Source: Haplomitrium mnioides
Lineage: Eukaryota; Marchantiophyta; Haplomitriopsida; Calobryales
NCBI GenBank assembly: GCA_049999725.1
Contig: JBNGIS010034131.1
Span: 51,805-76,939 of the forward strand
Reading direction: 5' to 3'
Length of the DNA: 25,135 bases
The translations under genes and the position numbers were made by a program. The notes below the pieces were generated by a model. That model saw nothing but the letters and a program-made list of their open reading frames with translations. It had not been told where the DNA came from and did not search any database. Of this stretch, positions 9,935-19,488 are shown piece after piece. The stretch's first letter is position 1, and the number at the start of each line of letters is the position of its first letter.

Positions 9935-10190
9935 TCAATTCGATCTATAGGCAAATCTCACCATTGGAAATAATTCATCATTCTTAAGATCTTGAGTATC
10001 GTCAATTACAATGTTTGTTCCTTTGCAACAAGTTTTTGAAGAATGAAGACCACATTGAGGATTGGGAGAACTGGACCATGCTAAAACAGAGTCTTCATCA
10101 ATATCTTGAACATTAGGAAATGTTTTTTTAACATAATGAGTGCCCTTGGTGATAGCTCCAACGAAATGTTGATTGATTAAGACTCTTTGC
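9935..10190 (-). pseudogene. DUF7869-like gene, continuation of the N-terminal region
   Basis: Shifted by one frame from the open stretch at 10177-10755, this minus-strand segment reads INQHFVGAITKGTHYV, TFPNVQDIDEDSVLAWSSS, NPQCGLHSSKTCCKGTN, and LKNDELFPMVRFAYRSN, then a stop. It has few rare features but is clearly codon-like for about 85 residues, with a CGLH...CC cluster. I read it as the same protein past a frameshift near 10180. Confidence 0.55.
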
Positions 10191-10755
10191 TAGAATCATT
10201 TCCTAAGCTACCGTGTGAAGATTCTTCCAAAAGAATTTGGTTTCTTAAAGATTTCCCAATTTCATTGAGAGGTCCAACTTGAGTAGAAATCACTTGTTGT
10301 TTGAGTGGAGCCATCGGTGACAACGATTCATCTCTAAAGTTAAAATTGTTCACAAATTCTATGCTTTTTGTGTTTTGGGCAAACACATTTGGATCTTGAA
10401 AATCAAGGTCCTCATCTGATGAGGACGAAGAAAGGTCCACAACCATTTGGAAATCGTGACTTGAACGTCTTTTTGTTGATATCTTAGAGTAGTCAAAAGA
10501 AAGATTCAACTTTGACCGCTTGACCAACAACAAAGATTCAATGTCTGCAAAAGGTTGAGTCTTAGATCCTATGCAAGCATTGGGTTCCCTCTTTGATCCT
10601 TTACGTGTAAGTTGTTCACTCTTTGTTCCTATACGCACATTGGATTTACTCTTTGACCCTATAAGCGTATAGGGTTCATTCCCTAATCCTATACAAGGAT
10701 AGAGTTCACTTGCTTGACCTTCCCAGATAGAGCTATCTAATTCAACAAATGCCAT
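10177..10755 (-). pseudogene. N-terminal region of the DUF7869-like protein with IG repeats and a SIM-like motif
   Basis: This is an open frame of 192 codons from an ATG at 10755. Residues 15-70 contain an 11-residue repeat (YPCIG, YTLIGSKSKS, NVRIGTKSEQ, NACIGSKTQ) encoded by a 33-bp DNA repeat with the palindrome-like core TATACGYATAGG. Residues about 105-118 read MVVDLSSSSSDEDLDF, a textbook-like SUMO-interaction motif: a hydrophobic core followed by Ser and acidic residues. No enzymatic domain is visible; the rest is Ser, Lys and Asn rich and probably disordered. Related features occur near 24190-24801. Coding homology continues at 9935-10190 in another frame, so the stop at 10177 is likely a result of decay. 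This start is the first ATG and follows a G-rich and A-rich leader; I am not certain it is the true one. Confidence 0.6.
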
Positions 10756-11176
10756 ATTTTTTTCCCCAAAATACTCGCCATCACACTTGAAGTTTTGGGT
10801 ATTCCATCACTTACCTCCACAAAGCTGCAGTTTGAAACAATCTCTACCAATCAGCCAAATGTAACACTTTTCTACAAACATGAATCTTGAAATTCTATCC
10901 TCTTCTTGTTGTTAAAAATTCCAACCATTGATAAATACCAATAAAAAATTAACTATTTAAAGAAACTATTGTAACAAATATTCTCAACAACCAACGGCCT
11001 ATCTAAAGTATATCTTTTTGAACAAAATTTTACAAAACAACAAAAATGCGAAATTTTTATGAAGAAAATGTAAAAAAAATCAAAAAGATGAAAACAAGCA
11101 ATGCTTTTTATGCTAGCTTTTTTTTGCACCATATAAACCTATATATCAAGAGCTCTGCGAATCATTTTTTGGCAGG

Positions 11177-11276
11177 NNNNNNNNNNNNNNNNNNNNNNNN
11201 NNNNNNNNNNNNNNNNNNNNNNNNNNNNNNNNNNNNNNNNNNNNNNNNNNNNNNNNNNNNNNNNNNNNNNNNNNNN
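11177..11276. other. Assembly gap (100 N)
   Basis: Exactly 100 N, the usual placeholder for a gap of unknown size. Open frames spanning it are meaningless. Confidence 0.98.
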
Positions 11277-11300
11277 TTGTAGGTGAAATAAGTGATTTGG

Positions 11301-11303
<3 letters not shown>

Positions 11304-11361
<58 letters not shown>
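11304..11361. repeat. (AT)n microsatellite
   Basis: About 29 uninterrupted AT dinucleotides. It lies next to the assembly gap, which it may have caused. Confidence 0.98.
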
Positions 11362-11365
<4 letters not shown>

Positions 11366-11447
11366 GAAAAATGTTAACATTGTCAAATTGATGTTTTTTA
11401 TGCTAAAGTTGGAAGTTGGCTTTTGCAAACGCCAAATAAAACATGAA

Positions 11448-11489
11448 CTCAGTAGCGATTCTTGGTTCAAAGTAGTTGTTGTTAGAAGT
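11448..11489 (-). repeat. Third, degenerate copy of the arm's inner end
   Basis: ctcagtagc...cttggttcaaagtag...gttgttag matches 722-760 (ctaagtagc...cctggttcaaagtag...gctattattag) in the same orientation, with 13 consecutive identical bases, tggttcaaagtag. It lies upstream of the DUF7869-like N terminus, as the right arm does for its own N-terminal relic. Copia sequence begins within a few bases on the other side. Confidence 0.6.
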
Positions 11490-11494
11490 TGCTT

Positions 11495-11859
11495 ATACCT
11501 TGATTAATGAGAAGAATATGCTAGAGTACTATTAGGCAGAGGCTGCACATGCAATTGTATACATCATAAATATGACCTTTATTGCAAGAATACATGATAT
11601 TACTTTATAAGAAAGATTTTTAGGTTTAAAAAGTGATGTATCTCACTTGAAGATATTTGGATGTATTGCATATATATACATACCAGATGAGCTAAGGACT
11701 AAGATAGATTCTAAAGCATAAAAGTGTACTTTCATTGAGTATTTCTTAGAGAAAAAAAGATGTTGCTACAACTCTGTAACACGCCAAATCAAGGAAAGTA
11801 GAGATGTTGTATTTGATGAGTAGAATAGTTGGCATGGTGTAGAAAAGGTTGTGAAGACT
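11495..11859 (+). pseudogene. pol: Ty1/copia integrase, C-terminal part
   Basis: One frame reads AEAAHAIVYIINMTF, RFLGLKSDVSHLKIFGCIAY, IPDELRTKIDSKA, stop, KCTFIEYFLE, then ESRDVVFDE. These match the copia blocks WAEAV.TAVYI.NR, G.KP.V.HL.VFGC.AY, K.D.K...C.F.GY and SRDV.FDE. The upstream catalytic core, protease and gag are absent: the copia sequence starts abruptly beside the relic terminus at 11489. The frame resumes at 15717 after an insertion. Confidence 0.88.
11854..11859 (+). repeat. Left target-site duplication of the 3.86-kb insertion
   Basis: aagact here recurs at 15717-15722. Taking out 11860-15716 plus one copy leaves the copia frame open across the join (VVKT then DMEKEEV). Confidence 0.6.
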
Positions 11860-11879
11860 ATCGGCCAGGTGTTTTTGAG

Positions 11880-12045
11880 TTTTTTCTTTTTTTTGTGAAT
11901 ACTGAGCTTCTAGCCTAGTCTATTCTTTCAGTTTGTATTAGTCTTTTGTATTTTATTATATTTTATTGTTTTATTATTATTATTCCATCCTTCCCCTCTC
12001 TTCTCTCTCTCCTCTCCTTTCTCTTCCTTTCCTCTTCGGCTTTTC
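11880..12045 (+). repeat. Pyrimidine-rich low-complexity tract
   Basis: A T-rich start gives way to CT-rich sequence around 11985-12040. Such tracts occur near transcription starts and in retroelement leaders in plants; no specific function can be assigned. Confidence 0.7.
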
Positions 12046-12399
12046 CCAATGGATGTCACGAATCATGCAATGCAATGGAGGAGCCTTGTGGAATCAAGAG
12101 GAGTCGGATGAAAATGCAAGAAGGATCTGCATATGGAATCGCAGAAAATCAAGACGGAAGCAGTGATCGAGAAAGGAAGAGTGCCAAATGCAGCTGGGCA
12201 GATCGCAGATGAGGAAGCTGGCAGAACGCGAGCGGATTGAGCAGGAGATTGCATGGAAACTAAAAAATCTAGCGAGGACGCGAGGAGGGGAGGAGGAGGA
12301 CAGACAAGATTGGAGCAGAGGGCCATTCGGCGAGCGAGCCTGAAGTCGCAGCAAGGTGAGGAATCATACAAACGGGGGTTGGAAGGAATCGGGAGGAGC

Positions 12400-13855
12400 C
12401 ACACTAAGGTTGTAGGTACAACGGAGATGAGGCAATCTGAAGGTGTTCACGGAGAACTTCGGAAATCCAGGAGTCCATGGAGAAAGTCGAAGACGTGGCG
12501 TCCTCAGAAGACTCTGAAGGTTTCAACGGAGATGTGGCAGACGTAGGAGGCCCCCAGAGCTTTGCGGAAACGTGGGGGAAGGGGAGAGTCTGCGGCCTTC
12601 ATCGAAAACTAAGGTCAGTGCGACGATCAAGCCCCCCAGTTGAAAATGGCGTCGGACGGCGGCCTCTCAGATTACGTGTCATCCTCAGAGAGCTCTAGGA
12701 AATTCAGCGGACACGTGTCGGCGTGGCGGAGCTCGTTGGATTTCACGAAACTAGGTCAGCGCGTTGGTCTCCATTTGAAAACGACGTTAGACGGCGCTCC
12801 TGCGGATTACATGGCACTCAAGGAGGGTCCGTTGGATCCTTCGGGTCCAAAAGAGGTCAACTACGGAATAGGGAGCAGCGGCGGTCCAACTTCCACCTTG
12901 CGAGCGGTGGCGAACGGTGCAACTGCGGAAACGTGGCGGCTTTGCGGGAGTCCATGGAAGACATCAGAGAAGTGGCAACTTTAGAGAGTCCGTGGGCGAC
13001 ATCGGAGACGTGGCGATCTGTGGGCGACAACGGAGATGTGGTAGTCGGGGGAGTGTCCGTGGGAAACAGCGGAGGGTACAACTTTGGACTACTCCGCTGG
13101 ATCCATCGGAAGGAAGGTCAACTGCGGAACACGGGGCAGCGGTGGTCCAACTTCCACCTTGTAGGCAGCGGCGGACGGTGCAAGTGCGGAAAGGTGGTAG
13201 CTTGAGAGGTATCGGAGGAAATCATCGAAAACATGGCGGCTTTGCGGGAGTCTGTGAAAGATAGCGGAAATGTGGCAGCTTTGCGGGAGTCCGTGGAAAC
13301 ATCAGAGACGTGGCGACTTCAGAGAGTTCGTGGGCGACATCGGAGACATGGCGATTTCAGAGAGTCCATGGGCGACAACGGAGACGTGGCAGCCAAGGGA
13401 GTGTCCGTGGGAAATAGCGGAGGGTACAACTTTGGAGGAGTCCACGGGATCCATCGGAAGGAAGGTCAACTACGGAACAAGGGGCAGCGGTGGTCCGACT
13501 TCCACCTTGCGGGCGGCAGCAGACGGCGCGACTGCAGAAACGTGGCAGCCTGAGAGGTATCCGCGGAAGTCATCGGAAACGTGGCGGCTTTGTGGGAGTC
13601 CATGGAAGACATCGGAGACGTGGCAACTTCAAAGAGTCCATTGGCAACATCGGAGGCATGGCAACTTCAGAAAGTCTATGGGCGACAATGGAGACGTGGC
13701 AGCCGGGGGAGTGTTCGTGGGAAACAGCGAAGGGTACAACTTCGGAGGAGTCCACGAGATCCATCGGAAGGAAGGTCAACTACGGAACACTGGGCAGCGG
13801 CAGACGGCACGACATCGGAAATGTGGCGGTCAGGGAGCTAGCCATAGGATGCAGT
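12400..13855 (+). repeat. Higher-order tandem repeat field with ACGTGGC-type cores
   Basis: Short units with a common core, GGAnACGTGGC followed by a variant of GAGAGTCC, are arranged in larger blocks. A longer block beginning near ggatccatcggaaggaaggt recurs at about 12833, 13098, 13446 and 13756, with variable spacing of roughly 260-350 bp. Each block carries cagcggtggtccaacttccacc-type sequence followed by several short units. Open reading frames of 100-280 codons occur in several overlapping frames, as expected of stop-poor repeats, and are not evidence of protein. Confidence 0.85.
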
Positions 13856-14105
13856 GGAAACGTGGCAACTTAAGAGGAGTCCGCGAGAATCTTCGGAAGC
13901 GTGCCAGCCTGAGAGGAGTCTGCAAGAATCCTCGGAAACGTGGCAGCCTGAGAGGAGTTCATAGGAACCTTCGGAAACGTGGTAGCCTGAGAGGAGTCCG
14001 TAAGAATCTTTGGAAATGTGGCAGCTTGAGAGGAGTCCGCATGAATCTTCAGAAAAAAGGAAGCCTAAGAGGAATCCGCAAGAATCTTTGGAAATATGGC
14101 AGTGG
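13856..14105 (+). repeat. 39-bp tandem repeat, six full copies and a partial one
   Basis: Full units start at 13856, 13895, 13934, 13973, 14012 and 14051, each exactly 39 bp, with consensus GGAAACGTGGCAGCCTGAGA then GGAGTCCGCAAGAATCTTC; a partial copy starts at 14090. Because 39 is a multiple of three, one frame stays open with a 13-residue Arg/Gly/Leu-rich repeat. This is probably a minisatellite rather than a protein. Confidence 0.95.
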
Positions 14106-15716
14106 GGAAGTAGCCTAAGGGAAATTGAGAAGTAGCCAAGGGAAAATTGCGGATCAGCCTGCGGGATACGTCGGGCAGCCAATCTTCGGCGTTGATCAAC
14201 AAACCCAATGCTCTTTGGACGATTCTTTTGAGATCTCTCTACAGAAAGACCTCTTCGGCCCTTAGCTACGGGTCTGCACCTAGCTTACTGCTTCGAAGCA
14301 ATCGGATTGGCGACTACTTCAAATTTACTAATGTGGGCGAGCAGCAAGGCAATCATAGATTGTGACTCTTCATGTACGGGCATTGGAGATCCGCGCAGGG
14401 CTCAGTGGACTTGTGCAATGGGACAAGCGGGGGTGGAGGTGGACTGGAGGGGCGTTGAGAATCGCTAAGCGTGGAGCTCTAGAGTCTCAGGTGATCCCGG
14501 TGGACTCATCATTGCGGGTGGACCAGCATTTGGAGGTGTATCGCGACTTGAAGCTAAAGGGAATTTTGTCGGTCTTTAATTCGAGAGAGGCTGCCAAGGG
14601 AGGATCTAAGGGTCGTCTCAGCATCGTTTGTGCAGGAGCATCAATGCTAGGGGTGCTCGGGGGCGTTTCTGGTCGAATTTCTTAAGTGGAGGCAAGAGAG
14701 GAGTGGTTGTGTTAGTGCCCGTGCACTGCAGAGAAGATCTATTTGAAACTCAAAGTGGAGTGGGTGGCTAGTAGTCGAGGGGACTGTCTTCTAGAGGTGG
14801 AAGTTAAAGAAATCCTCTTCCAAGCCTGGGGAAGTAAATTTAGGGCTTCTTGCGAGGGAAGTTGAAAAACTATCTGGGTGAGAGTGTGTGGGTGAGGAAT
14901 TAGAAGGAGACTAGAGTTGCTGATTGGAGTTGAAAGGAAGTCTCGAGGAAATCTTGGGTCTTGAGACGTGGGAAGGTCTACAATGCTGGTGAGGCAAAGT
15001 GCATATATATGTACATCTATGTTCATGTGTATAGTTAGATTTGTGTTTTGTTTGTAGTTCTGTGAAGTTTTTAGTATTTAGAGTGCCTACATTCCATTTG
15101 TTCAGATCTTGGGAACACCCTGTGAAAGGGAAGTCAGAATTAATAACATTGCATTGTGGTAATTCGGATGCTAGGACTTGTTTCCCTTTTGTATACAAGG
15201 TGATTGGGTCCAATCTTAGACTCCTGAGTTATATTTCGAATTGACTCAACGACGTATCAGTCTACCCGTGTATGCCTTTGGGAAGTGAATGTGAATGAAG
15301 CCATTGTTTGCTGTTGAAGCCATTGTTGGCCAATGGCAAGGATTGTGAGACAAAGAGGAACCACTTAAGTCCCCCAAGAGAGAACTTGCAAATGGGTCAT
15401 TGCCTACAAGAATCAGATGCCCTATTCTATCCGCCCCTGCCTTCCAAGTGGCACCTTTCAAGGTTAAGGCCTGAAGGAGGGGTGTGACTTACATCTGTGG
15501 GCATTGGAGGAAGGTGCGTGACAGTGGGTTGGTGCATGCATGTGTTGTGCTTGGGTGTTGTTAGGTGGTGTTGTAGTCACTCCAGAGTGGGTAAGTAGGA
15601 GTTGGGGTTAATTTGGTGCAAAGCCCCTCCCATAAAAGGTCCCGAAACACAAGTCAACCTTGAAGTGGGTGTATATCGGTCGGAAAGGAGATAAGGGTCC
15701 GACCACAGGGATGACA
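14106..15716. other. Right part of the insertion, no recognisable gene
   Basis: The best frame (14362-14685, plus, 107 codons) has no domain I recognise and is not clearly protein-like. 15040-15240 is AT-richer and resembles untranslated sequence. Near 15300-15340 a short direct repeat, gaagccattgtt, occurs twice. 15600-15716 contains the small ggtcgg/ccgacc stem. Nothing else can be supported. Confidence 0.5.
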
Positions 15717-17561
15717 AAGACTGATATGGAGAAAGAAGAAGTGCATAAAAAATTAGCAAAATAGGAATTACAATCACAAATGCTAAGTGGACCAAGAGAG
15801 AGTTCAAACACTTTGTCTAAGAGTGTTAATCCATGGTCAGGAAGATTGAGGTTAGGTTCACCAAATGTATCAATTGGAAGTGTTGAAAGTAAGATAGGTT
15901 CAGCCAAAAGAAAGGAAAGGCAAGTTCAGCAAAGGCAAAGTAAAAGGTGGATCAAAAAATAGATGCAAGCCACTCAAGTGATGGTGAAAACTTGGATGAA
16001 GAGGTTGGTATACCCACTTTGCAAATACCTGGTGTGAAAAGAATGCAAGATGAGGCATGTATGTCTCCACGTATAAAGAACCCAGTAAGGAGGTTGAGCT
16101 ATGATAGCTTTTTTGCCCGTCATTATGCATTGATGGTGAAAGTTATATAAGATGTAGAACCCACTTGTTATGAGGATGCAGTTGGCATACCTAAATGAGA
16201 GGTAGCTATGGATGAAGAATTCAATGCACTTGATGAGAATGAGACTTGGAAGCTAACACCACTACCTAATGGAAAGAAAGCAATTGGTTGTAGGTGGGTT
16301 TCCAAAATGAAACATATTGCAAATGGTTTGATAAGCAACTACAAGGCTAGACTAGTAGCCAAAGGACATGCTCAGACATATGGGATAGATTTTGATGAAA
16401 CATTGAGCCCTATTGCAAAGATGTCGACTATGAGAATTGTGATTGCTATGGTTGCTACTAAGAGATGGGATTTACATCAGATGGATGTAAAGAATGCATT
16501 TTTGAATGGAGAGTTACATGAAGAAGTGTATGTAGAGAGTAGCCATATGGATATGTACATCATGAGTTTCCAAATTATGCATGTAAGTTAAAGAAAGCTT
16601 AATACAGATTAAAGCAATCACCTAGAGCCTAAACAAATAGAATAAGCAAGTTTTTATAGAGTATTGGATTTGTGATCAACAAGGAATATTACTCTATGTA
16701 TGTGCAAAAAAGCAAATACAGGTTTGGTCATCATAGTGATATATGTTGATGATGTGATCATTACATGTGATGATAAGGTGTAGATTGCACATGTTAAAAA
16801 GAGGCTTGGAGCTGAATTTGATGTGAAAGACTTGGGGGAATTGATGTACTTCTTGGGCATAGAAGTAATAAGAACATTGCAAGGTATTTGGTTACTACAA
16901 CGGAAGTATGTTTTGAACATGTTATAGAAATACGGTATGACAACATGTACTAAGCCTATATCTACTCCGCTTGAGCAGAATGCAAAGTTAAGAGCTGATT
17001 TGGGAGATGAATTGGAAGATCCAACTATGTACTAGAAAATGGTTGGAAGTTTGATTTATGCAACCATGACAAGACCAGACATGTCTCATGATGTGGGAAT
17101 ACTTAGTCAGTTGATCCAAGTGTTTTAAAAGCCACATTTAGATGAGACAAGGAGAGAATTAAGTTTTCAATAGGCATACTGAATTATGGTTTATTTTATG
17201 CATATGGAGCTGAAGTAAAACTATTTGGATACACTGATGTAGTTTGGGCTAGATATACATATGACAGGAGATCTACAAGTGGGTATGTTTTCAATATTGG
17301 AGGTGGTGCAATGAGTTGGAGTAGTAAGAAGCAACCAATAGTTGCTTTGTCAAGCACATAGGTAGAGTATAGAGGAGCAACGATGGCTATATGTGAGATA
17401 GCTTGGTTATGCAAGCTATTGTTTGGACATGATGTGCAAGAGCCTATGACTTTGTATTGCGACAACATAAGCAGTATACAACTAGCAAACAATTCGACAT
17501 TTTTTTGCAAGGACCTAACACATTGAGGTTCATTACCATCACATACAAGAGAAGGGTCTTG
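15717..17561 (+). pseudogene. pol: Ty1/copia linker, reverse transcriptase and RNase H, broken
   Basis: The frame resumes after the insertion with an acidic linker, then RRLSYDSFFARHYA near 16095, AMDEEFNALDENETWKLTPL from 16205, GCRWVSKMKH, YKARLVAKGHAQTYGIDFDE, MRIVIAMVATKRWDLHQMDV, KNAFLNGELHEEVYVE, the catalytic YVDD (16742-16753, intact) and DVKDLGELMYFLGIEV from about 16820. RNase H follows with FGYTDVVWARYTYDRRSTSG (17224-17283), SWSSKKQPIVALSS and VEYRGATMAICEIAWL. At least six stops or frameshifts are present. Copia reverse transcriptase copies the RNA genome. The frame is cut by the LINE at 17561 and the last residues lie after 19503. Confidence 0.93.
17547..17561 (+). repeat. Left target-site duplication of the LINE
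   Basis: aagagaagggtcttg is repeated at 19489-19503, the right copy fused to the poly(A) tail. Removing one copy and the intervening LINE restores the copia frame. Confidence 0.93.
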
Positions 17562-19247
17562 TTGGGCAGGGGGCAGCTCCCCGCTTAAGGAAATCAAACA
17601 GCTGGTGAGAAACTTCCTCTGGTAAGGAAATGGGGAAAACTGCAGAGCTCCGGTGGCATGGGAAACCTGCATAAGGAGAAAGAAAGAAGGAGGATTGGGA
17701 TTGATAGACATTCATGCCCAGACTCAAGCCCTGCTGGGAAAGTAGATAATGAAGATTGTGCTGCCGGGAGACTCTACATGCAAAACGTTCCTTATGTATA
17801 GAGCCAGCCAAGCTAGACCTCTCAGTAAAGTAGGTTGGGGTCACTCTCTATTGTGGACAGTAGCTGACTGCAGATCCTCATGCTGGTCGACCTCGCAACT
17901 GTGGAATGAGATATGGCAGGCTTGGTCAATACTCAAAAGATCCATAAAACAAAAGGCTCTTGAGTCCTTTGAAGAGGTTGTGAGCATAAACATCTGGTGG
18001 AATAAATTGAGGGAAAATTCTTTGCTGGCGTCAAATAAGAGCTGGCCAGCCTTGAGGTGGTCTCACACAGGGGTCAACATGATTGGGGACCTATGGAATC
18101 ATCAAACATATGAATTCCTTGAGTGGACAGAGGTGCAGGAATGGTTTCAGCTTCACAAAAGGCATGAGCAGAAATGGTATGGCCTGATAGCTAAGATTCC
18201 TGACAGGTGGATTTCACTCCTCCTTGAGGGGCCAGGCCACTTAAGAAAAGGAGACTGGACTGGAGTCTTCTCATCTGGTTTGGACACACACCCCATCGCA
18301 ATATCCTTGTGGAGTGCTGATACTGAGCTGAAGGCAGGAACCATGACTCAGTCCTCTGATCTCACCCAGTCATGCTCATGGTTTTTTGTCACACCAATGT
18401 CTACCATGTTAGAGAAGGAATTCGACCCCAGCTTCCTCCTTCATTGATTATGAGGAAAATGAGAGTTTGCACAGTGACAAAAGATCAGAGTGCCGAGTAT
18501 AAATTACTTGGCTCGGTTATTGGAGAGGGAGATTGGGACCCTGGAATGTGGGTATGGAAAGATAATTCACCCTTCAGTAGCTACTCGACCAAGAAAGGCC
18601 GTCGGTTCATCCTGGACCGACCATCAACAATCACTCCGGTTCTGGAACGTTGGAAAGCACAGGGCTCGATCGACTCCAAATACTCCTCCAGATGGACTGA
18701 TATATGGGTGGCGAGCAGATCAGCTAAAGAAGCCACTTTAATGTGGCTTATTGTCCAAAGAGGTGTGCAAGTAGGGAGTTTTAGAAAAAAGACAGAAAAG
18801 CCTAGTTATGAGATTGATGCAAAATGTGTCTGCTGCAAGGAGGATTCACTGGAAGATATCATTCACTGTTTTTGGCTTTGCCCTAGGATCAGCTCTATCT
18901 GGAAATGGGCAGGGAATATAATTAACAGATTAGTGTTTGCTATTTGGAGGAACTCCAAAAGGTGGAAGCCAACCTGGCAGCAATGCATCCTATGTGACAG
19001 AACTCCAAAGGCCCTGGCCATAGTTCAAGAGATCTGGTCCTTTCTAAGAGGAATAGTACTTTACTCTATATGGCTCTTTAGGAATGCTGTTGTGTTCGAG
19101 AAGTCATACATGGATATGTACTGTTTAAAGAAGAAAATCTGGAGGAGATTGATCGAGTATGGAAAGAAAGCTTGGCACAGTGCTTGTAGAAACTGGAGGA
19201 AGGCTCAAAGTGAAGAAAAGAGAGAAAAAAATTCTGGAAACCTTTGA
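17562..19247 (+). pseudogene. LINE ORF2, C-terminal region with zf-RVT
   Basis: The first part, in one frame to 18447, begins with the end of the reverse transcriptase: IKQLVRNFLW, APVAWETCIRRKKEGGLGLI, DIHAQTQALLGK, the usual KAPVAW...K..GGLG block. The second part (18372-19247) is in another frame and carries a zinc-binding RVT domain, CVCC at residues 152-155 with His165, Cys166 and Cys170 in IIHCFWLCPRISSIW. The two frames overlap, so one frameshift lies between 18372 and 18447. Stops occur near 17622 and 17743, upstream of the open part. The protein would nick target DNA and reverse-transcribe LINE RNA; the endonuclease and most of the polymerase are missing. Confidence 0.9.
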
Positions 19248-19366
19248 CAGAACCTGGGGTGCTAGGCATTTTCTCTGTATCCGTGATGAAGACAATGTTT
19301 ACTGGAATCTAGATGTTAGTAGTAATTTGGATTGAGGGTATTGGTCTGTTGTGGTTTACTAGGCTT

Positions 19367-19468
19367 GATCCCGAAAGGGATTGATTGGTTGCTGTTTTTG
19401 CCGCTCGGCCTGATTGCTGGCCGCGATTGTACCTTTGATGCTTGAAAGTAATAAAGTTGTTTACTTTC
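19367..19468 (+). ncRNA. Three predicted hairpins in the LINE 3' untranslated region
   Basis: Stem 1: gatccc with gggatt around a GAAA tetraloop (19367-19382). Stem 2: cggcc with ggccg around an 8-nt loop (19406-19423). Stem 3: gaaagtaa with ttactttc around a 9-nt loop (19444-19468), ending five bases before the A-rich tail. Structured 3' ends are recognised by the reverse transcriptase of some LINEs. The stems are seen; the role is inference. Confidence 0.5.
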
Positions 19469-19488
19469 GGTCAAAAAAAAAAGAAAAA

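Larger units (their letters stand above)
10756..11447 (-). other. Upstream region of the DUF7869-like gene, with gap and microsatellite
   Basis: This lies between the probable start codon and the relic terminus at 11448-11489, about the same distance as between arm terminus and N-terminal features on the right side of the window. It is AT-rich, with no coding frame, and is interrupted by the N run and an (AT)n tract. Weak similarity to the arm (ATAAAAAACAT-like stretches around 11385-11400) is visible but not decisive. Confidence 0.4.
11860..15716. mobile_element. GC-richer insertion of unknown class in the copia element
   Basis: 3857 bp separating copia integrase from the copia linker and reverse transcriptase, bounded by aagact repeats. 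Base composition differs sharply from the surroundings. Contents: a T-rich then CT-rich tract (about 11880-12045), a purine-rich segment, a large tandem-repeat field (about 12400-14105), an unrecognised GC-rich stretch (14106-15000), then mixed sequence. I see no LTRs, terminal inverted repeats, poly(A) or transposase. A 6-bp stem, ggtcgg with ccgacc, lies at 15678-15704 near the right end. Candidates are a non-autonomous LTR element, a Helitron-like element or a transduplicated gene fragment; none is established. Confidence 0.6.
17562..19488 (+). mobile_element. 5'-truncated L1-type LINE inserted in copia
   Basis: It is flanked by a 15-bp target duplication and ends in an A-rich tail (19473-19490) preceded by AATAAA (19450-19455). 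Only the C-terminal part of ORF2 is present, so it is a dead-on-arrival copy. It is clearly richer in G and C than the copia host and better preserved, hence younger. Confidence 0.93.

Noticed and set aside
11046-11507. Open frames across the N gap and the AT repeat
   Set aside because: They consist of X residues or alternating Ile-Tyr from (AT)n and carry no protein signal.
13270-14118. Open frame of 282 codons, Arg/Gly-rich, in the GC-rich insertion
   Set aside because: Several long frames overlap here on both strands because the repeats contain few stops and one unit is a multiple of three. There is no domain, and the repeated peptide simply follows the DNA repeat.
11860-15724. Helitron reading of the GC-rich insertion (TC start at 11861, hairpin, CTGA end at 15724 before T)
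   Set aside because: The stem is only 6 bp and lies too far from the end. This reading also puts the copia join out of frame, whereas the aagact duplication keeps the frame.
17196-17711. Minus-strand open frame of 171 codons
   Set aside because: It is antisense to copia RNase H and to the LINE, and crosses the LINE junction, so it is a shadow.
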